64,000 nucleotides of DNA from contig NZ_WOFO01000005.1 in NCBI RefSeq assembly GCF_010993705.1, positions 1-64,000 of the forward strand, written 5' to 3'. Under the pieces are notes generated by a model, which was not told the DNA's origin, did not search any database, and was given only the letters and a program-made list of their open reading frames with translations. Position 1 is the first letter of the stretch, and each line of letters opens with the position of its first letter. Both the position numbers and the translations under genes were made by a program. This DNA is from Cyclobacterium sp. SYSU L10401 (lineage in GTDB: Bacteria; Bacteroidota; Bacteroidia; Cytophagales; Cyclobacteriaceae). Shown here piece by piece: positions 35,770-44,800 of the stretch.

Positions 35770-36067
35770 CTTATTATCCAGTTATCCAGGTTTTTCGGTT
35801 GCTAGGTGGCCCTCTCTATTGGGATTTTCTGTCAGGCAGCTTTACAAAATTCAAAAATCCCTGACCCCTACCCTATTCTGATAAGGGATAACTTATTTTC
35901 TGAACATGCACAGGTGCTGGTTGAAAAAAGAGGAAAATGCTAACCGATCCCAGATGGCCACCAGCATAAATTTTCTCTACTACGGATATATTACTTAAAA
36001 TCCCTTATTTCCTTATAGCCAATTCTATGGAAATGGTTAATTTTGATCAACGACAGAAAGCAACAAC

Positions 36068-36172
36068 ATGCCAGGAAAAATCCATTAAGGCCGCAATATC
36101 AAACGTTTCCGTGAAATGCATAAGCAGGAAGCCCTGGCCCATGAGTTGGGTGATGACTGCTCCCAGCGACAT
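36068..36172 (+). pseudogene. Decayed XRE-type HTH regulator fragment
   Basis: From the ATG at 36068 the frame reads MPGKIH, a TAA, GRNIKRFREMHKQEALAHEL then GDDCSQ and a stop. Intact Bacteroidota regulators of this kind read KIHQGRNIKRFREML...KQEALAHELGDDWSQ, so the CAA for Gln has become TAA, two residues are lost after REM, and the C-terminus is gone. Confidence 0.65.
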
Positions 36173-36190
36173 TAAAATACAAAAAAGAAA

Positions 36191-36229
36191 ACCCCGGAAA
36201 AAGCCTAAAAGAGACTATTTTCGGGGTCT
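36191..36229 (+). terminator. Hairpin terminator after the decayed HTH gene
   Basis: ACCCCGGAAAA pairs with TTTTCGGGGT (one bulged G) over an ~18-base loop, with a short T-run after it. Confidence 0.5.
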
Positions 36230-36365
36230 TTGACTTAAGTTATCTTTACTTAATTAATTGAATTTCAGCTATATTATTATTTAGAAAGAAGCGCTGTTTC
36301 TTAGACTTCTTCCCCAAAAATCTCGTTGTGCTCCCTCGCAATGGGTTCATCTCTGTTTTGAGTTT

Positions 36366-37037
36366 TTATTTTGACAAGACTGCACTATAGTGATCAATGA
36401 ACTTTTCTTTCAAAATATATACACCACTAATTTGTTTAGTTCCCATCCCTTCTTTAACCCAAAGAAGGGAATCTTCACCAAGATCTATAAACACCGGTCT
36501 CAAAACTCCTTCCCAGCTTTTAGGAGGATATTTCCATTTGAAAAACTCTTCATTGCGACTTTTTTTTCTCCAAATATCAATTCTAGGATGACTTAAACGA
36601 ATATTGATAGTTTCAGGGTCTTCCCAGAATTCTTTGGAAGTTAGATTGTCTCTGAAAATTATTCCATTTATTACCCATACCATTTGTTCACCATAAAATT
36701 GCTCTCTTTCTTTAATTAATTCCTTTGAGATTGGGGAATTTTGAAATTCAATAACAACTCCCTTGTCTGTACGAACGTCCGCAAAATGCCATTTTCCTGT
36801 TTGGTCATCACAACAGACTTTCTCCTGCCAATCTTTAGGAAAATTATTTTTCCAATTGCGATGCCATTTTGTTTCGTTTTCCCACCAGGGGTCACAATTA
36901 CAGTTACTATCATGCCTCCAATGGTGAATTATGATAGGCCCACAAACCGGAGTTACCTGAAAACCACAGGCTTGGCATGTCCCCTTAATTCCTTTTCTGG
37001 CTTCAGTTCTTTCGTTATCAACTAACGCAAACCTCAT
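36366..37037 (-). CDS. CoiA-like nuclease-domain protein
   Basis: 223 residues. A small zinc-finger-like start (GTCQACGFQVTPVCG, then HHWRHDSNCNCDPWW) leads to the CoiA-type PD-(D/E)xK core: ETKWHRNWKNNFP, FADVRTDKGVVIEFQNSPIS (D...E-x-Q catalytic strand) and REQFYGEQMVWVING. CoiA proteins are known from competence and from phage or mobile-element DNA processing. It is shorter than classic CoiA (~300+ aa) and stands alone near the RT gene. Confidence 0.75.
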   Translation of the reverse strand: MRFALVDNERTEARKGIKGTCQACGFQVTPVCGPIIIHHWRHDSNCNCDPWWENETKWHRNWKNNFPKDWQEKVCCDDQTGKWHFADVRTDKGVVIEFQNSPISKELIKEREQFYGEQMVWVINGIIFRDNLTSKEFWEDPETINIRLSHPRIDIWRKKSRNEEFFKWKYPPKSWEGVLRPVFIDLGEDSLLWVKEGMGTKQISGVYILKEKFIDHYSAVLSK

Positions 37038-37543
37038 TTTCTCTATGTTTTGTGCTCATCCTCTTTTAAGAGTTCATCCAAACCCCAAGAATGGTTGTGA
37101 AAACTACACAATTTCCAAATCAACTTGAGTCTGTCTTTCACTTTACTTGGAAATCTGGATTTGTTTGTTCATTTGGAAGACTTTCTAACCCATTATTTGA
37201 TCAATACGACTTATCCCCTCTTTAAATTGAATTCGAACTTGCTTTTTCCGGATTACAACCACCAATTCTAGTTCCAGGTTTCTCGTTTCTTGGTTGCTCT
37301 GTCTATTCATGCCGCAAGTTTAGCCACAAACCGGCTTCCATGGAAGATCGGGTTCCTCTGACGGATACATTTATCCTCTTGTTCTTCAAAAAAATGGTAT
37401 TATAAAGATTCTATAAATAGATGCTTTTTATACTGTCAAAGCATGAGATAGACTTTTTATATTGATTGTATGCATTATTTGAGTTCTCATTTAGGTTCTT
37501 CCCACACAACACTTAAAATAAATATATTTAAACTTATTCCCAG
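37038..37543. other. Non-coding region downstream of the reverse transcriptase
   Basis: About 500 AT-rich bases with no supported ORF. It lies 3' of the RT gene on the RT strand. No strong hairpin was identified by eye. Confidence 0.4.
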
Positions 37544-39124
37544 TCACAGCAACGATTTACTTTTTCTAATCCTTTCCCGTATTGCTTTATTGAATATACG
37601 TTTATGATTTCTGATCTGATTTTCGATTGCAGGCTCCTCCATAATTTTTGCCGCTCTTTTGGCGTAGGTCAGGTAATTTCCTTTGAATGGAGGGAATTGG
37701 ATGTCTGATTTAAAATAATAGTAGCCGAAAATATTCTTGACCAATTTTTTGCGCTTTTTGGTTGCGTTGGATTTTTCGAGATTCAGACTGGTATAAATTT
37801 TATACAACTGACGTTTATAGACAGCGACCCCCGACCTGTCGATTTCGTCCTTCTGGAATTTCTTTGTGGCTATCTTTACCTTCTTTTTAACTGACGTTTT
37901 CATCCGTCGGTAAAATTTTGAAAGATTCTTTGATGCAATCAAGGTCTTGAACCCATAAAAATCAAATCCCAGGTAATTCAAAGGGGTGGTATCGACCAAA
38001 TCATGTTCTTTCTTTAAAAATCCCTTTATAATCGATTTTCCTGTTGTATCGGTGCATTTAATAAATCGAAATATCTCGGTTTTATCAGTGCTGATTGAAA
38101 CCTTGCTTTCTAAAATCAACTTTGTAATATACTTATTTGCCCATTCTTCTTCATCCACTGGAACTACAATCAAGATATCATCCGAATACCTGCGATAATA
38201 CCCATTTCTTTTTTTGACGATTTCCTTGACAACGTTACGATCAAATTCCAAAAGGTATAAATTCGCCAATGTGGCAGAAATAGGTAGACCTTGGGGAATG
38301 CCCTTTCGGGTTTTATCTGCTTTAGAGTAAAATGGATTTTTGTAGACCTTTAACTGTCCCGACTTTATAGCCTGGCGAAACTCCGCCGGATTTTCAAAAA
38401 AACATTCAGTTCCCTTTTTTCGGTTTTCAGCAAGCTTTTTTTCATCAAATCCTGCCTTCCTTCCATTATTGGATTGAAATATTCTTAAGTCATCCTTTAA
38501 TATGTAGGAGAAATTGGTGCATGCTCGGAATACCTGATAGTGGTCCCTAGGAAGTTCCTTTTGTTCTAATAGATTGGACCAGGAGGCCTTCAGAAGTTTA
38601 TGATTAATTCCGCTGAAAAATTTCTCGATATCAAATTTTAGGACTGCGCACTGTTTATTCTTTTCTGCTTTGGTTTTTATGTGTTCAAATGCTTCGTGTG
38701 CAAAGTGGATTGTGCTTTTGTTCTTGCCCGGACTGTTCGGGTCAGGAATTTGCCTGTATGCGGTAATACATTCTGATACCTCTGGTTCTGTCGCTAATAC
38801 ACCTTCATACAAAACCTTAAGTTTGTCAGCGTAGTATGCAAATATTAAACTGTCCAAATGCGATGCAAAATGAAGGGGTCTTATTTTCGCATTGCTTTTT
38901 CCGGTTGAGGCAGTATGGCATCTTTTTTCTGTTACCGGATCCTTTTTGTATCTTCTTTCTTTAATGTTGGCATGTATAAGGGGGAAAAAGGAATGGTGCG
39001 CTACGTATCTGGGGTTGCTGATTTTTTTAAAAACATAGTCTCCTTCCGAATCCAAATTTAATTTTGGACTTAAATGAAGGTAACCCCTGTTTCTAAACCA
39101 TTTTTCTCTTATCCCAATCCTCAT
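37544..39124 (-). CDS. Solitary reverse transcriptase, candidate defence RT
   Basis: 526-aa RNA-directed DNA polymerase. RT motifs in order: RPLHFASHLDSLIFAYYADK (~80-100), AVLKFDIEKFFSGI (~165), GIPQGLPISATLANLYLLEF (~280-300), YYRRYSDDILIVVP (~308, catalytic YSDD), and LNYLGFDFYGFKTL (~400). There is no maturase X domain and no endonuclease domain, so it is not a group II intron RT; the C-terminal ~110 residues are Lys/Arg-rich. Such stand-alone RTs with non-coding flanks belong to the unknown-group/DRT defence families (for instance DRT2 or DRT9); I cannot assign a group from sequence alone. Location in a defence island supports the role. Confidence 0.85.
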   Translation of the reverse strand: MRIGIREKWFRNRGYLHLSPKLNLDSEGDYVFKKISNPRYVAHHSFFPLIHANIKERRYKKDPVTEKRCHTASTGKSNAKIRPLHFASHLDSLIFAYYADKLKVLYEGVLATEPEVSECITAYRQIPDPNSPGKNKSTIHFAHEAFEHIKTKAEKNKQCAVLKFDIEKFFSGINHKLLKASWSNLLEQKELPRDHYQVFRACTNFSYILKDDLRIFQSNNGRKAGFDEKKLAENRKKGTECFFENPAEFRQAIKSGQLKVYKNPFYSKADKTRKGIPQGLPISATLANLYLLEFDRNVVKEIVKKRNGYYRRYSDDILIVVPVDEEEWANKYITKLILESKVSISTDKTEIFRFIKCTDTTGKSIIKGFLKKEHDLVDTTPLNYLGFDFYGFKTLIASKNLSKFYRRMKTSVKKKVKIATKKFQKDEIDRSGVAVYKRQLYKIYTSLNLEKSNATKKRKKLVKNIFGYYYFKSDIQFPPFKGNYLTYAKRAAKIMEEPAIENQIRNHKRIFNKAIRERIRKSKSLL

Positions 39125-39580
39125 AATTTAAAAAACACCTCGCGGGATGATAGGCGTATCTAACAGCAATCTTACACTTCCTTCGAAGCCGGACCGGTAC
39201 CCAAATTCTTGAGTCACGCTTATTTTCAATTATGTTAAACGAATAAAGAAGAAGCAAATGAAATATTTACTTATGAACCTACTTATGATATCCGTCATAT
39301 ATGCAATCAGCTCCGATGCCAATCAATTTCTTGATGCACCAACCTTGAAGCTCCTCAACATTACTCTCCTCAATGGGATTCTAATTATAAGGAAGTTTCC
39401 AAAGAAGTGGAACCATTACATAGTTAATCCATTACCTATTACCCTATGGCAATAGTCAGCCTAATAAGGCCGTACAGTCCTAAACCAGACGATTGCCTAA
39501 GCACATTTCTCCGCGAGGCTTAGTTCAAATGTAATAAATATTTTGTATGTTCGGCATATAATTAACTGTTTACTTTTAGC
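39125..39580 (-). other. Non-coding region upstream of the reverse transcriptase, possible RT-template RNA
   Basis: 456 bases between the RT start and a divergent gene. Defence RTs of the DRT2 and DRT9 kinds use a structured RNA encoded at this position. The part nearest the RT (39125-39230) is more GC-rich than its surroundings, consistent with a structured RNA, but I found no long perfect hairpin. A 65-codon plus-strand ORF (39258-39455) is probably spurious. The call is inference from context. Confidence 0.35.
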
Positions 39581-40720
39581 ATGGAAAATTTTGTACTTGG
39601 AGATATAGTAGCATTTAAATCTCATCCCTACTCATCAATTCAAAATTCAGTTTTTGAAACAGTGATAGCAGGAGAATCATTATTAACGCCACCGCTGATG
39701 GTTATAGGGGAAATTTTGATGCACAACAGAGGAAGCTATGATCCTAAAGATGGAGAGGAGATACACAAGAAGGGTTCCAAAAGTTGTAAATGCTTTTGGT
39801 TCAACCATGACCAATACCAATTTGAAGACGCCTGGATTTCAGAAAAACAGCTTAAACTTATTCAAAAATCCGAAGTCGTAAGTCAGGAGGATTTACTTTA
39901 TTCAAACGTGATTTTTAAAACTGCGTCGCTTGAAACAGGAAAGAAGAAATCATCACTTTCCTCCAAAAATGGAGTTCAAACGAGGGTAGATAATCATATT
40001 TTGTCGTTTGTTGCGCCTACAATGCAAGTCATCAGCGTAAAAAAGGCTGAGGAAAAAGACCCAAAATATGATGAAAAGACTGGAAAGCAGGCTCGCATTA
40101 CCGGTAAATACTTAGCCAAATGCAAATGGTTTAATCCAAAGGGTCATAAATTTTCTGAAAAATTCATGCCGCTAGCCGTATTAGAGCGTGTTCCTTTTTA
40201 CGGTTCTGAAATATTGGAAAAAATTTCTGAACTGGTCAAAGAACAAACCACGCTACACATAATAAAATCCGGGGATAAAATTCCCATTTTACTTCAAGTC
40301 AGCTCTTCCTTTTGTCTAAATGGTAAATATTACCTGCAAGGATTCGATTTGGTTAGAAATAAACCTGATACTTTTTTGGTTGAACCCAATATTGATTTTC
40401 CAGAAGCCATCAGTCCTATTGTTGAGTCTTGGCCAAAATTTGATAGCCAAAATGAAATTATCTCAATAGATGAGTTTTTAAATGCTCACTTTGGAGATTA
40501 TAAATACTTTAAAATTAGATATGCCTCTTTTCATGGGGAAGTAACAAGCAGGACAATTGAAGCAAAATCCATTTCAGATTATGAAGTTTTTAAAAATCCA
40601 GGTGACACAAGTAAACAAAGCATCAAACATTTTGTAGGACATTGTTTACTTCGAAATGCTGAAAGACGCTTTAGATTAGAGAGAATCCAATCGATTCAAG
40701 TGCTTAATATCAAAAAATAA
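39581..40720 (+). CDS. Protein with two YodC-like modules and a WYL-like C-terminus
   Basis: 379 residues. Two similar N-terminal modules each end in a Cys-x-Trp-Phe strand: VLGDIVAFKS...KSCKCFWFNHDQYQF (1-~95) and SFVAPTMQVISVKK...LAKCKWFNPKGHKF (~125-195); they resemble the small YodC/DUF2158 fold. The C-terminal ~90 residues (KIRYASFHGEVTSRTIEAKS, then HCLLRNAERRFRLERIQSIQ) match a WYL-type ligand-binding domain, common in regulators of defence loci. No HTH is visible. It is transcribed away from the RT gene, sharing its upstream region. Confidence 0.65.
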   Translation: MENFVLGDIVAFKSHPYSSIQNSVFETVIAGESLLTPPLMVIGEILMHNRGSYDPKDGEEIHKKGSKSCKCFWFNHDQYQFEDAWISEKQLKLIQKSEVVSQEDLLYSNVIFKTASLETGKKKSSLSSKNGVQTRVDNHILSFVAPTMQVISVKKAEEKDPKYDEKTGKQARITGKYLAKCKWFNPKGHKFSEKFMPLAVLERVPFYGSEILEKISELVKEQTTLHIIKSGDKIPILLQVSSSFCLNGKYYLQGFDLVRNKPDTFLVEPNIDFPEAISPIVESWPKFDSQNEIISIDEFLNAHFGDYKYFKIRYASFHGEVTSRTIEAKSISDYEVFKNPGDTSKQSIKHFVGHCLLRNAERRFRLERIQSIQVLNIKK

Positions 40721-41049
40721 TTAATAGGATTTATTCCCAAATATCTTCAATTGTTCTAAATTATAATTAAAATAGAATTTGGAACATAAACTTTTAGAAT
40801 ACTGGACGAAACTTGGATAGATCGAACAACTATTTAATCCTTCACTGATGTGGAGAATTATATGAAATTGGCTGAGTTGAATGACCTGAAAGAAAATGAC
40901 TACAACCTGAACATCCCGCTGTAGAAAATATCATCGAAAATAATTTGTCTAGCTTGGAAGTGGGGCTATCAGATTCGAAAACTGCATGGGATGCCAACAT
41001 GCTGGCTGAGGAAAAATTTAAAACTATTCTTTAACGATTTATTAAGAAA
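40721..41049. other. Intergenic region with type I methylase (HsdM) tail fragment
   Basis: 329 bases holding the fragment at 40844-40924 and, in another frame, an open stretch to 41034 (NNLSSLEVGLSDSKTAWDAN) of unknown origin. Confidence 0.45.
40844..40924 (+). pseudogene. Fragment of an HsdM-type methylase C-terminus
   Basis: The frame reads KLAELNDLKENDYNLNIPL then a stop. HsdM proteins carry a near-identical EI-ENDYNLNIPRYVDT stretch near their C-terminus. Only about 25 codons survive, so a type I restriction locus may once have stood here. Confidence 0.5.
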
Positions 41050-41604
41050 ATGGAAGAATTGAATTTATCGAATGCAAGGCACTTAATTATTAGAAATTAT
41101 GCTAGGTGGTGTGCTTTTTCGTCAACGAGATCCGGGAGCCCGCTAAAATCACGTGCCGACATATACCCTTTAATAGATACTCCAGAATACGATAAGGTGC
41201 TGAAAGGATACAGTCCCATCACCAAGCAAGAGTTCAACCAATGGCACGAAAAAAGTGTCTTGGAAATAAATTTGGCTAGACCAGAAATGTGTATTGGATG
41301 GGCTGCCAAGCTGGTTAATGTCTATTTAAAGACAATGGTATACCTGGCATCAATTGGCAGACCGGGGTTGCCTCAACATGTTCATCCACCAATAGACGGT
41401 GGATTATTAGACGGTATCAGAGAAAATTATAAAAAAAATGATGCCATAATGACTAAAACCCATTCGGTCAAAAAAATTAAAGATATAAAGAACTATGTTC
41501 AATATAGGGTTATTATTGAGGGAATAGAATTAATAGCAAAGCAGGATTCCTGCAGCTTACTGGAGGTCGAAAAACTTTGGAAAGGCACAGAATTTAAATC
41601 CTAG
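41050..41604 (+). CDS. Hypothetical protein of unknown function
   Basis: 184 residues, soluble. Conspicuous motifs: NARHLIIRNYARWCAFSSTR (~8-27), NQWHEKSVLEINLARPEMCI (~65) and GWAAKLVNVYLKTMVYLASI followed by GRPGLPQHVHPPIDGGLLDG (~82-125), where the His and Asp could form a site. No family recognised. It lies just after the HsdM fragment and may be a leftover accessory gene of that locus. Confidence 0.6.
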   Translation: MEELNLSNARHLIIRNYARWCAFSSTRSGSPLKSRADIYPLIDTPEYDKVLKGYSPITKQEFNQWHEKSVLEINLARPEMCIGWAAKLVNVYLKTMVYLASIGRPGLPQHVHPPIDGGLLDGIRENYKKNDAIMTKTHSVKKIKDIKNYVQYRVIIEGIELIAKQDSCSLLEVEKLWKGTEFKS

Positions 41605-41720
41605 CTTGCATGATCAACAAGAACTATAAAAATGTTTTTAGTTGCCGCCAAGATACCCCATACACCACCGATGCTGGAAATTTACCCTAAGGGTAAAATT
41701 TCATCCTTTTGAATTTATAT

Positions 41721-43448
41721 TCATACCAACCTCCCTCTATCCGTGCTTATCCTAAACCAAAAATTTCCGATTTCAATCTTGGATACGCCGATCAATTGGG
41801 CTTTGCCAATTACTTTTTCTCCATTTGCTTTAAGACCCGAATTAGAGTCCAGGTCATAAATCCAGGTATCATTTTTTTGATTGATAATTGCGGCATGACG
41901 CCTGCTAATCATGTTCCCTCCAGGCAAGAAGATGTCATTGTAATAATAACCATCTCTTCCAATTTTAATTATTGACTGAAAATAGGACTTGTTGATCAAT
42001 TCGGGAATATTTGAATCCACAATAAATAATTCGGAAGCAAGCACCTTTTCAAACCTACTTTCCATGAAAAGGAGCTTTGATTTGATATGTGGTTTTCCTT
42101 TATAGGTAGAGCTTTGTACAGATTCTGGTTCTGTACAAACCTCCTTGTTGTATTTTGCAAAAGGATTATTATTAGTTGAAAAATTCATTTTTGCCATTTG
42201 GTTTCTACTTACCAAAATTAGGATCTCGCATAAAAGTTGGTTATTTGTCAAAAAAGCCGTTTTGGGAAAGATCCTCAAAAGTTCCTTGGTAAGTTGAATT
42301 CCAGCTTCATAGCGACCAGTCAAATAAAAGCATTTCAACAAGAGGTTCTGTGCGGTCAAATCATTTGGATTCCGGTGCAGATGGTCTGAAATAAGGGAAA
42401 TGGCTTTTGGGAAATTCTTTAACTCCAATTGAATCTCACCCAACTGTCTTTGAATATTCAATCTGGGGTTGATATTCAACGCTCTTTCAAATGCTTTCCC
42501 AGCGAGATCAATCCTATTTCTGTTTAGGTATAAATTACCAGTAACTTCCAAAATATTGAGGTTAAGGGGAAAATGTTTTAAGGCATATTCCACAACTCCC
42601 TGGGCTTTGCTCCATTTTTTCAATCTTATCAGTCTCCGGATTTTTTCAGCCAAAATCCCCGCATCAAGCGTTTCCTTTTTGAATACGAAGGGCACTTGTT
42701 TTGCCTCAATGGCTTCAGCAAAATCTGCCATCGATTGAAATCTCAATTCGGGCTGGATATGGATCGCTTTAAGTAAAATATCCTGTTGCCATAAGGGAAG
42801 GTGAGAAATAGGAAAATCAAGCGATTGATGTATTTCAATAATTTCAGGAAGCATCATACCCCAAAAGGGGTTATGTCCAAGCAATGCCTCCAATAGAGTC
42901 ACTCCTAGACCATAAACATCTTCTCTTCCATCCACATTTGAGTTTTCCTGCCGCATTATTGCTCCTGGGCTCATATAGGATAGTGTACCACCAAACTTAT
43001 TCACCATACCAAAATCTGATATTTTAGGCATTTCGTTTTCTGAAAAAAGGATATTGGGAGGTTTAATGTCCTTATGAATCATTCCACTACTATGAATTTT
43101 TTCCAGACTAAGTGCTAATTCTTTGATCCAATCAAATATTTTTTCAGGTTGGATTTTTTTGTTCCTGATTCGGTCATGTAGGCTTCCTCCTGAACAAAAT
43201 TCCATTACAAAGAATAGCTGTGAGTTTGCCCAAAAGTGATGGTGATAGGTGACAATATTTGGTAATTTTAGTTTAGCTACCTGCTGGATTTCATGAATGA
43301 TGTCCGACTGATCCGGATTTTCGGTTTTTAATTTTTTTATGGCCCGCAATTCTCCGGTAATATTTTCCTTTACCAAAAACACCTGTCCAAAACCTCCCTG
43401 ACCTAGGTTCTGGACAAATTTGTATTTTTCGTCAAAGATTTTTTCCAT
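41721..43448 (-). CDS. Ser/Thr protein kinase with TPR region and FHA domain
   Basis: 575 residues. Kinase domain 1-~255: LGQGGFGQVFLV (P-loop), AIKKLK (ATP Lys), MIHKDIKPPNIL (catalytic loop), ISDFGMV (Mg Asp), YMSPGAI. Residues ~270-400 are TPR-like helical pairs (GKAFERALNINPRLNIQRQL). The C-terminal ~95 residues are an FHA domain: IIKIGRDGYYYNDIFL then MISRRHAAII and DLDSNSGLKANG, a phosphothreonine reader. No membrane span. It is a single gene 362 bp beyond the DUF3644 operon on the same strand, and may control partners by phosphorylation and FHA docking. Confidence 0.9.
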   Translation of the reverse strand: MEKIFDEKYKFVQNLGQGGFGQVFLVKENITGELRAIKKLKTENPDQSDIIHEIQQVAKLKLPNIVTYHHHFWANSQLFFVMEFCSGGSLHDRIRNKKIQPEKIFDWIKELALSLEKIHSSGMIHKDIKPPNILFSENEMPKISDFGMVNKFGGTLSYMSPGAIMRQENSNVDGREDVYGLGVTLLEALLGHNPFWGMMLPEIIEIHQSLDFPISHLPLWQQDILLKAIHIQPELRFQSMADFAEAIEAKQVPFVFKKETLDAGILAEKIRRLIRLKKWSKAQGVVEYALKHFPLNLNILEVTGNLYLNRNRIDLAGKAFERALNINPRLNIQRQLGEIQLELKNFPKAISLISDHLHRNPNDLTAQNLLLKCFYLTGRYEAGIQLTKELLRIFPKTAFLTNNQLLCEILILVSRNQMAKMNFSTNNNPFAKYNKEVCTEPESVQSSTYKGKPHIKSKLLFMESRFEKVLASELFIVDSNIPELINKSYFQSIIKIGRDGYYYNDIFLPGGNMISRRHAAIINQKNDTWIYDLDSNSGLKANGEKVIGKAQLIGVSKIEIGNFWFRISTDRGRLV

Positions 43449-43810
43449 GTAATATTCTCGTACTAATTAGATTCTAAAATTTAGTTATTTGATAATTTCC
43501 TCATTAATAAACCGTCACAATATTATAATCCAAGGCTCGTGAGTTTATACTTTTTCCTTGATACTTTGTAGACTTATGTACCACTATTTACCCCTCATGG
43601 ATACCTCTGAGGATATCAAATAAACTAAAAATTCCGCTTCCTATGGATAATTTCCCAAATGAATGTTCCATCATGATTTCAAATCTTCCACACTTTAAAA
43701 CAATCAGTCAGGAATAACGAATAGGCGCAAATTTGACCAACCAGTAATTCCTTATTTTTCGGTTTAGCCATTATTCCAAAAATAACTTTCAAACAGATTC
43801 ATTCTGCAAT
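43449..43810. other. Intergenic region with EVE gene fragment
   Basis: 362 bases between the DUF3644 operon and the kinase gene. It holds the EVE fragment at 43674-43751 and nothing else that I recognise. Confidence 0.5.
43674..43751 (-). pseudogene. Fragment of an EVE-domain gene
   Basis: About 78 bases match the 5' end of the intact EVE gene at 44797-45204, including the codons for WLVKFAP and RYS, with a frame broken by a stop. It lies on the other side of the DUF3644 gene, so copies of the EVE 5' end flank that gene. Confidence 0.7.
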
Positions 43811-44800
43811 TTAATTATTCTTCTTTTTTGTATAATGCTTATCAAATTCCTTCCATATATTACTGCTGTAATATGCCTTCTTCAGTGACCTCGGGTTATC
43901 AGGATCTAACTTTCTTTCGTGGTGTAGCTTATCATCTATTTTGATTTTTTTCATCAGGATATTAAAGTCATGATTTCGTTTAAAATTAGAATACCGCTCT
44001 TTTGCTTTCAACCTAACTTCATCATAGGTTAAAGGAAATTTTTTCCTGATATCTTCTTCTTTTACATTTATTGAAACCCCCTTAGGATCATACTTAAAAC
44101 CTATTCCGTCAAAACTATTGCTCTTAGAGAAATTGATATCTATAGAAATCGCAATGTCAAATTCCTCGTCTTCTTTATTTTGGTTATCAATTTTATTTTT
44201 AACAAAGGCTAGGTAATTCTTTACCTCATCAGTAACCAAACCATCCGATACTAGTTTAGAATCCACATATGCCAAAGGCATTAAGTAAAAATTGTAAACT
44301 GACAAATCTACTTCCAGATCCCATTTTTTGATGATGTGCAAGTAGTTCTTGATAGTGGCAAATCCCAACTCCTGAATTTCTTTGGAGATAAATTCCTCAT
44401 TATGAAAGTGAATGGCATTATCTCTCAATTCCACCAACCCCTCAATACTTGCCAAGTGATTTTCAGTTAACTTAAAACCCTTTTTTTCCAGTTTTTTGAT
44501 AACATCAAATAGACTGATCGTCATCGGATTTTGGCTGCGACTTAGTTTTGGTTTCTTTCTGGTTTTATGTGGAGTTTTGTCTTTTTTTGGAACAGGTTCC
44601 ATTACATATAGACTTTTCATCTGATAAGAGGAAGATTTTAATAATTGCGCTTTGAAAAGTAGTTCTATCGCATTGGTAGCCAAAATGGCAAAAGTCTCCT
44701 CCCGATAAGAAAAATTCGGCTTATTGTAAATCTCAATAGCCGATAGCATAGAGTTAACAGATTTATCCAGTAAGCTGCGATAGGTTTGATTGATTCTCAT
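43811..44800 (-). CDS. DUF3644-domain protein
   Basis: 329 residues. The DUF3644 signature is clear in the N-terminal half: ATNAIELLFKAQLLKS (~43), SLFDVIKKLEKKGFKL (~95) and GLVELRDNAIHFHNEEF (~122), an arrangement of helices with conserved R-N...H-F recalling HEPN-type domains. The C-terminal half is charged and helical. It overlaps the EVE gene by 4 bp and is the last gene of the five-gene operon. A HEPN-type RNase effector role is a reasonable but unproven guess. Confidence 0.82.
   Translation of the reverse strand: MRINQTYRSLLDKSVNSMLSAIEIYNKPNFSYREETFAILATNAIELLFKAQLLKSSSYQMKSLYVMEPVPKKDKTPHKTRKKPKLSRSQNPMTISLFDVIKKLEKKGFKLTENHLASIEGLVELRDNAIHFHNEEFISKEIQELGFATIKNYLHIIKKWDLEVDLSVYNFYLMPLAYVDSKLVSDGLVTDEVKNYLAFVKNKIDNQNKEDEEFDIAISIDINFSKSNSFDGIGFKYDPKGVSINVKEEDIRKKFPLTYDEVRLKAKERYSNFKRNHDFNILMKKIKIDDKLHHERKLDPDNPRSLKKAYYSSNIWKEFDKHYTKKKNN

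Larger units (their letters stand above)
35770..36365. other. Intergenic region with decayed HTH gene and terminator
   Basis: 596 bases containing the pseudogene at 36068-36172 and the hairpin at 36191-36229. The 35770-36060 part shows nothing recognisable. Confidence 0.45.

Noticed and set aside
39258-39455. 65-codon plus-strand ORF upstream of the YodC/WYL gene
   Set aside because: Hydrophobic but without a recognisable family, and inside the region that may encode an RT-associated RNA.
40844-41034. A functional type I restriction locus
   Set aside because: Only about 25 codons of an HsdM tail remain, with no HsdS or HsdR beside it.
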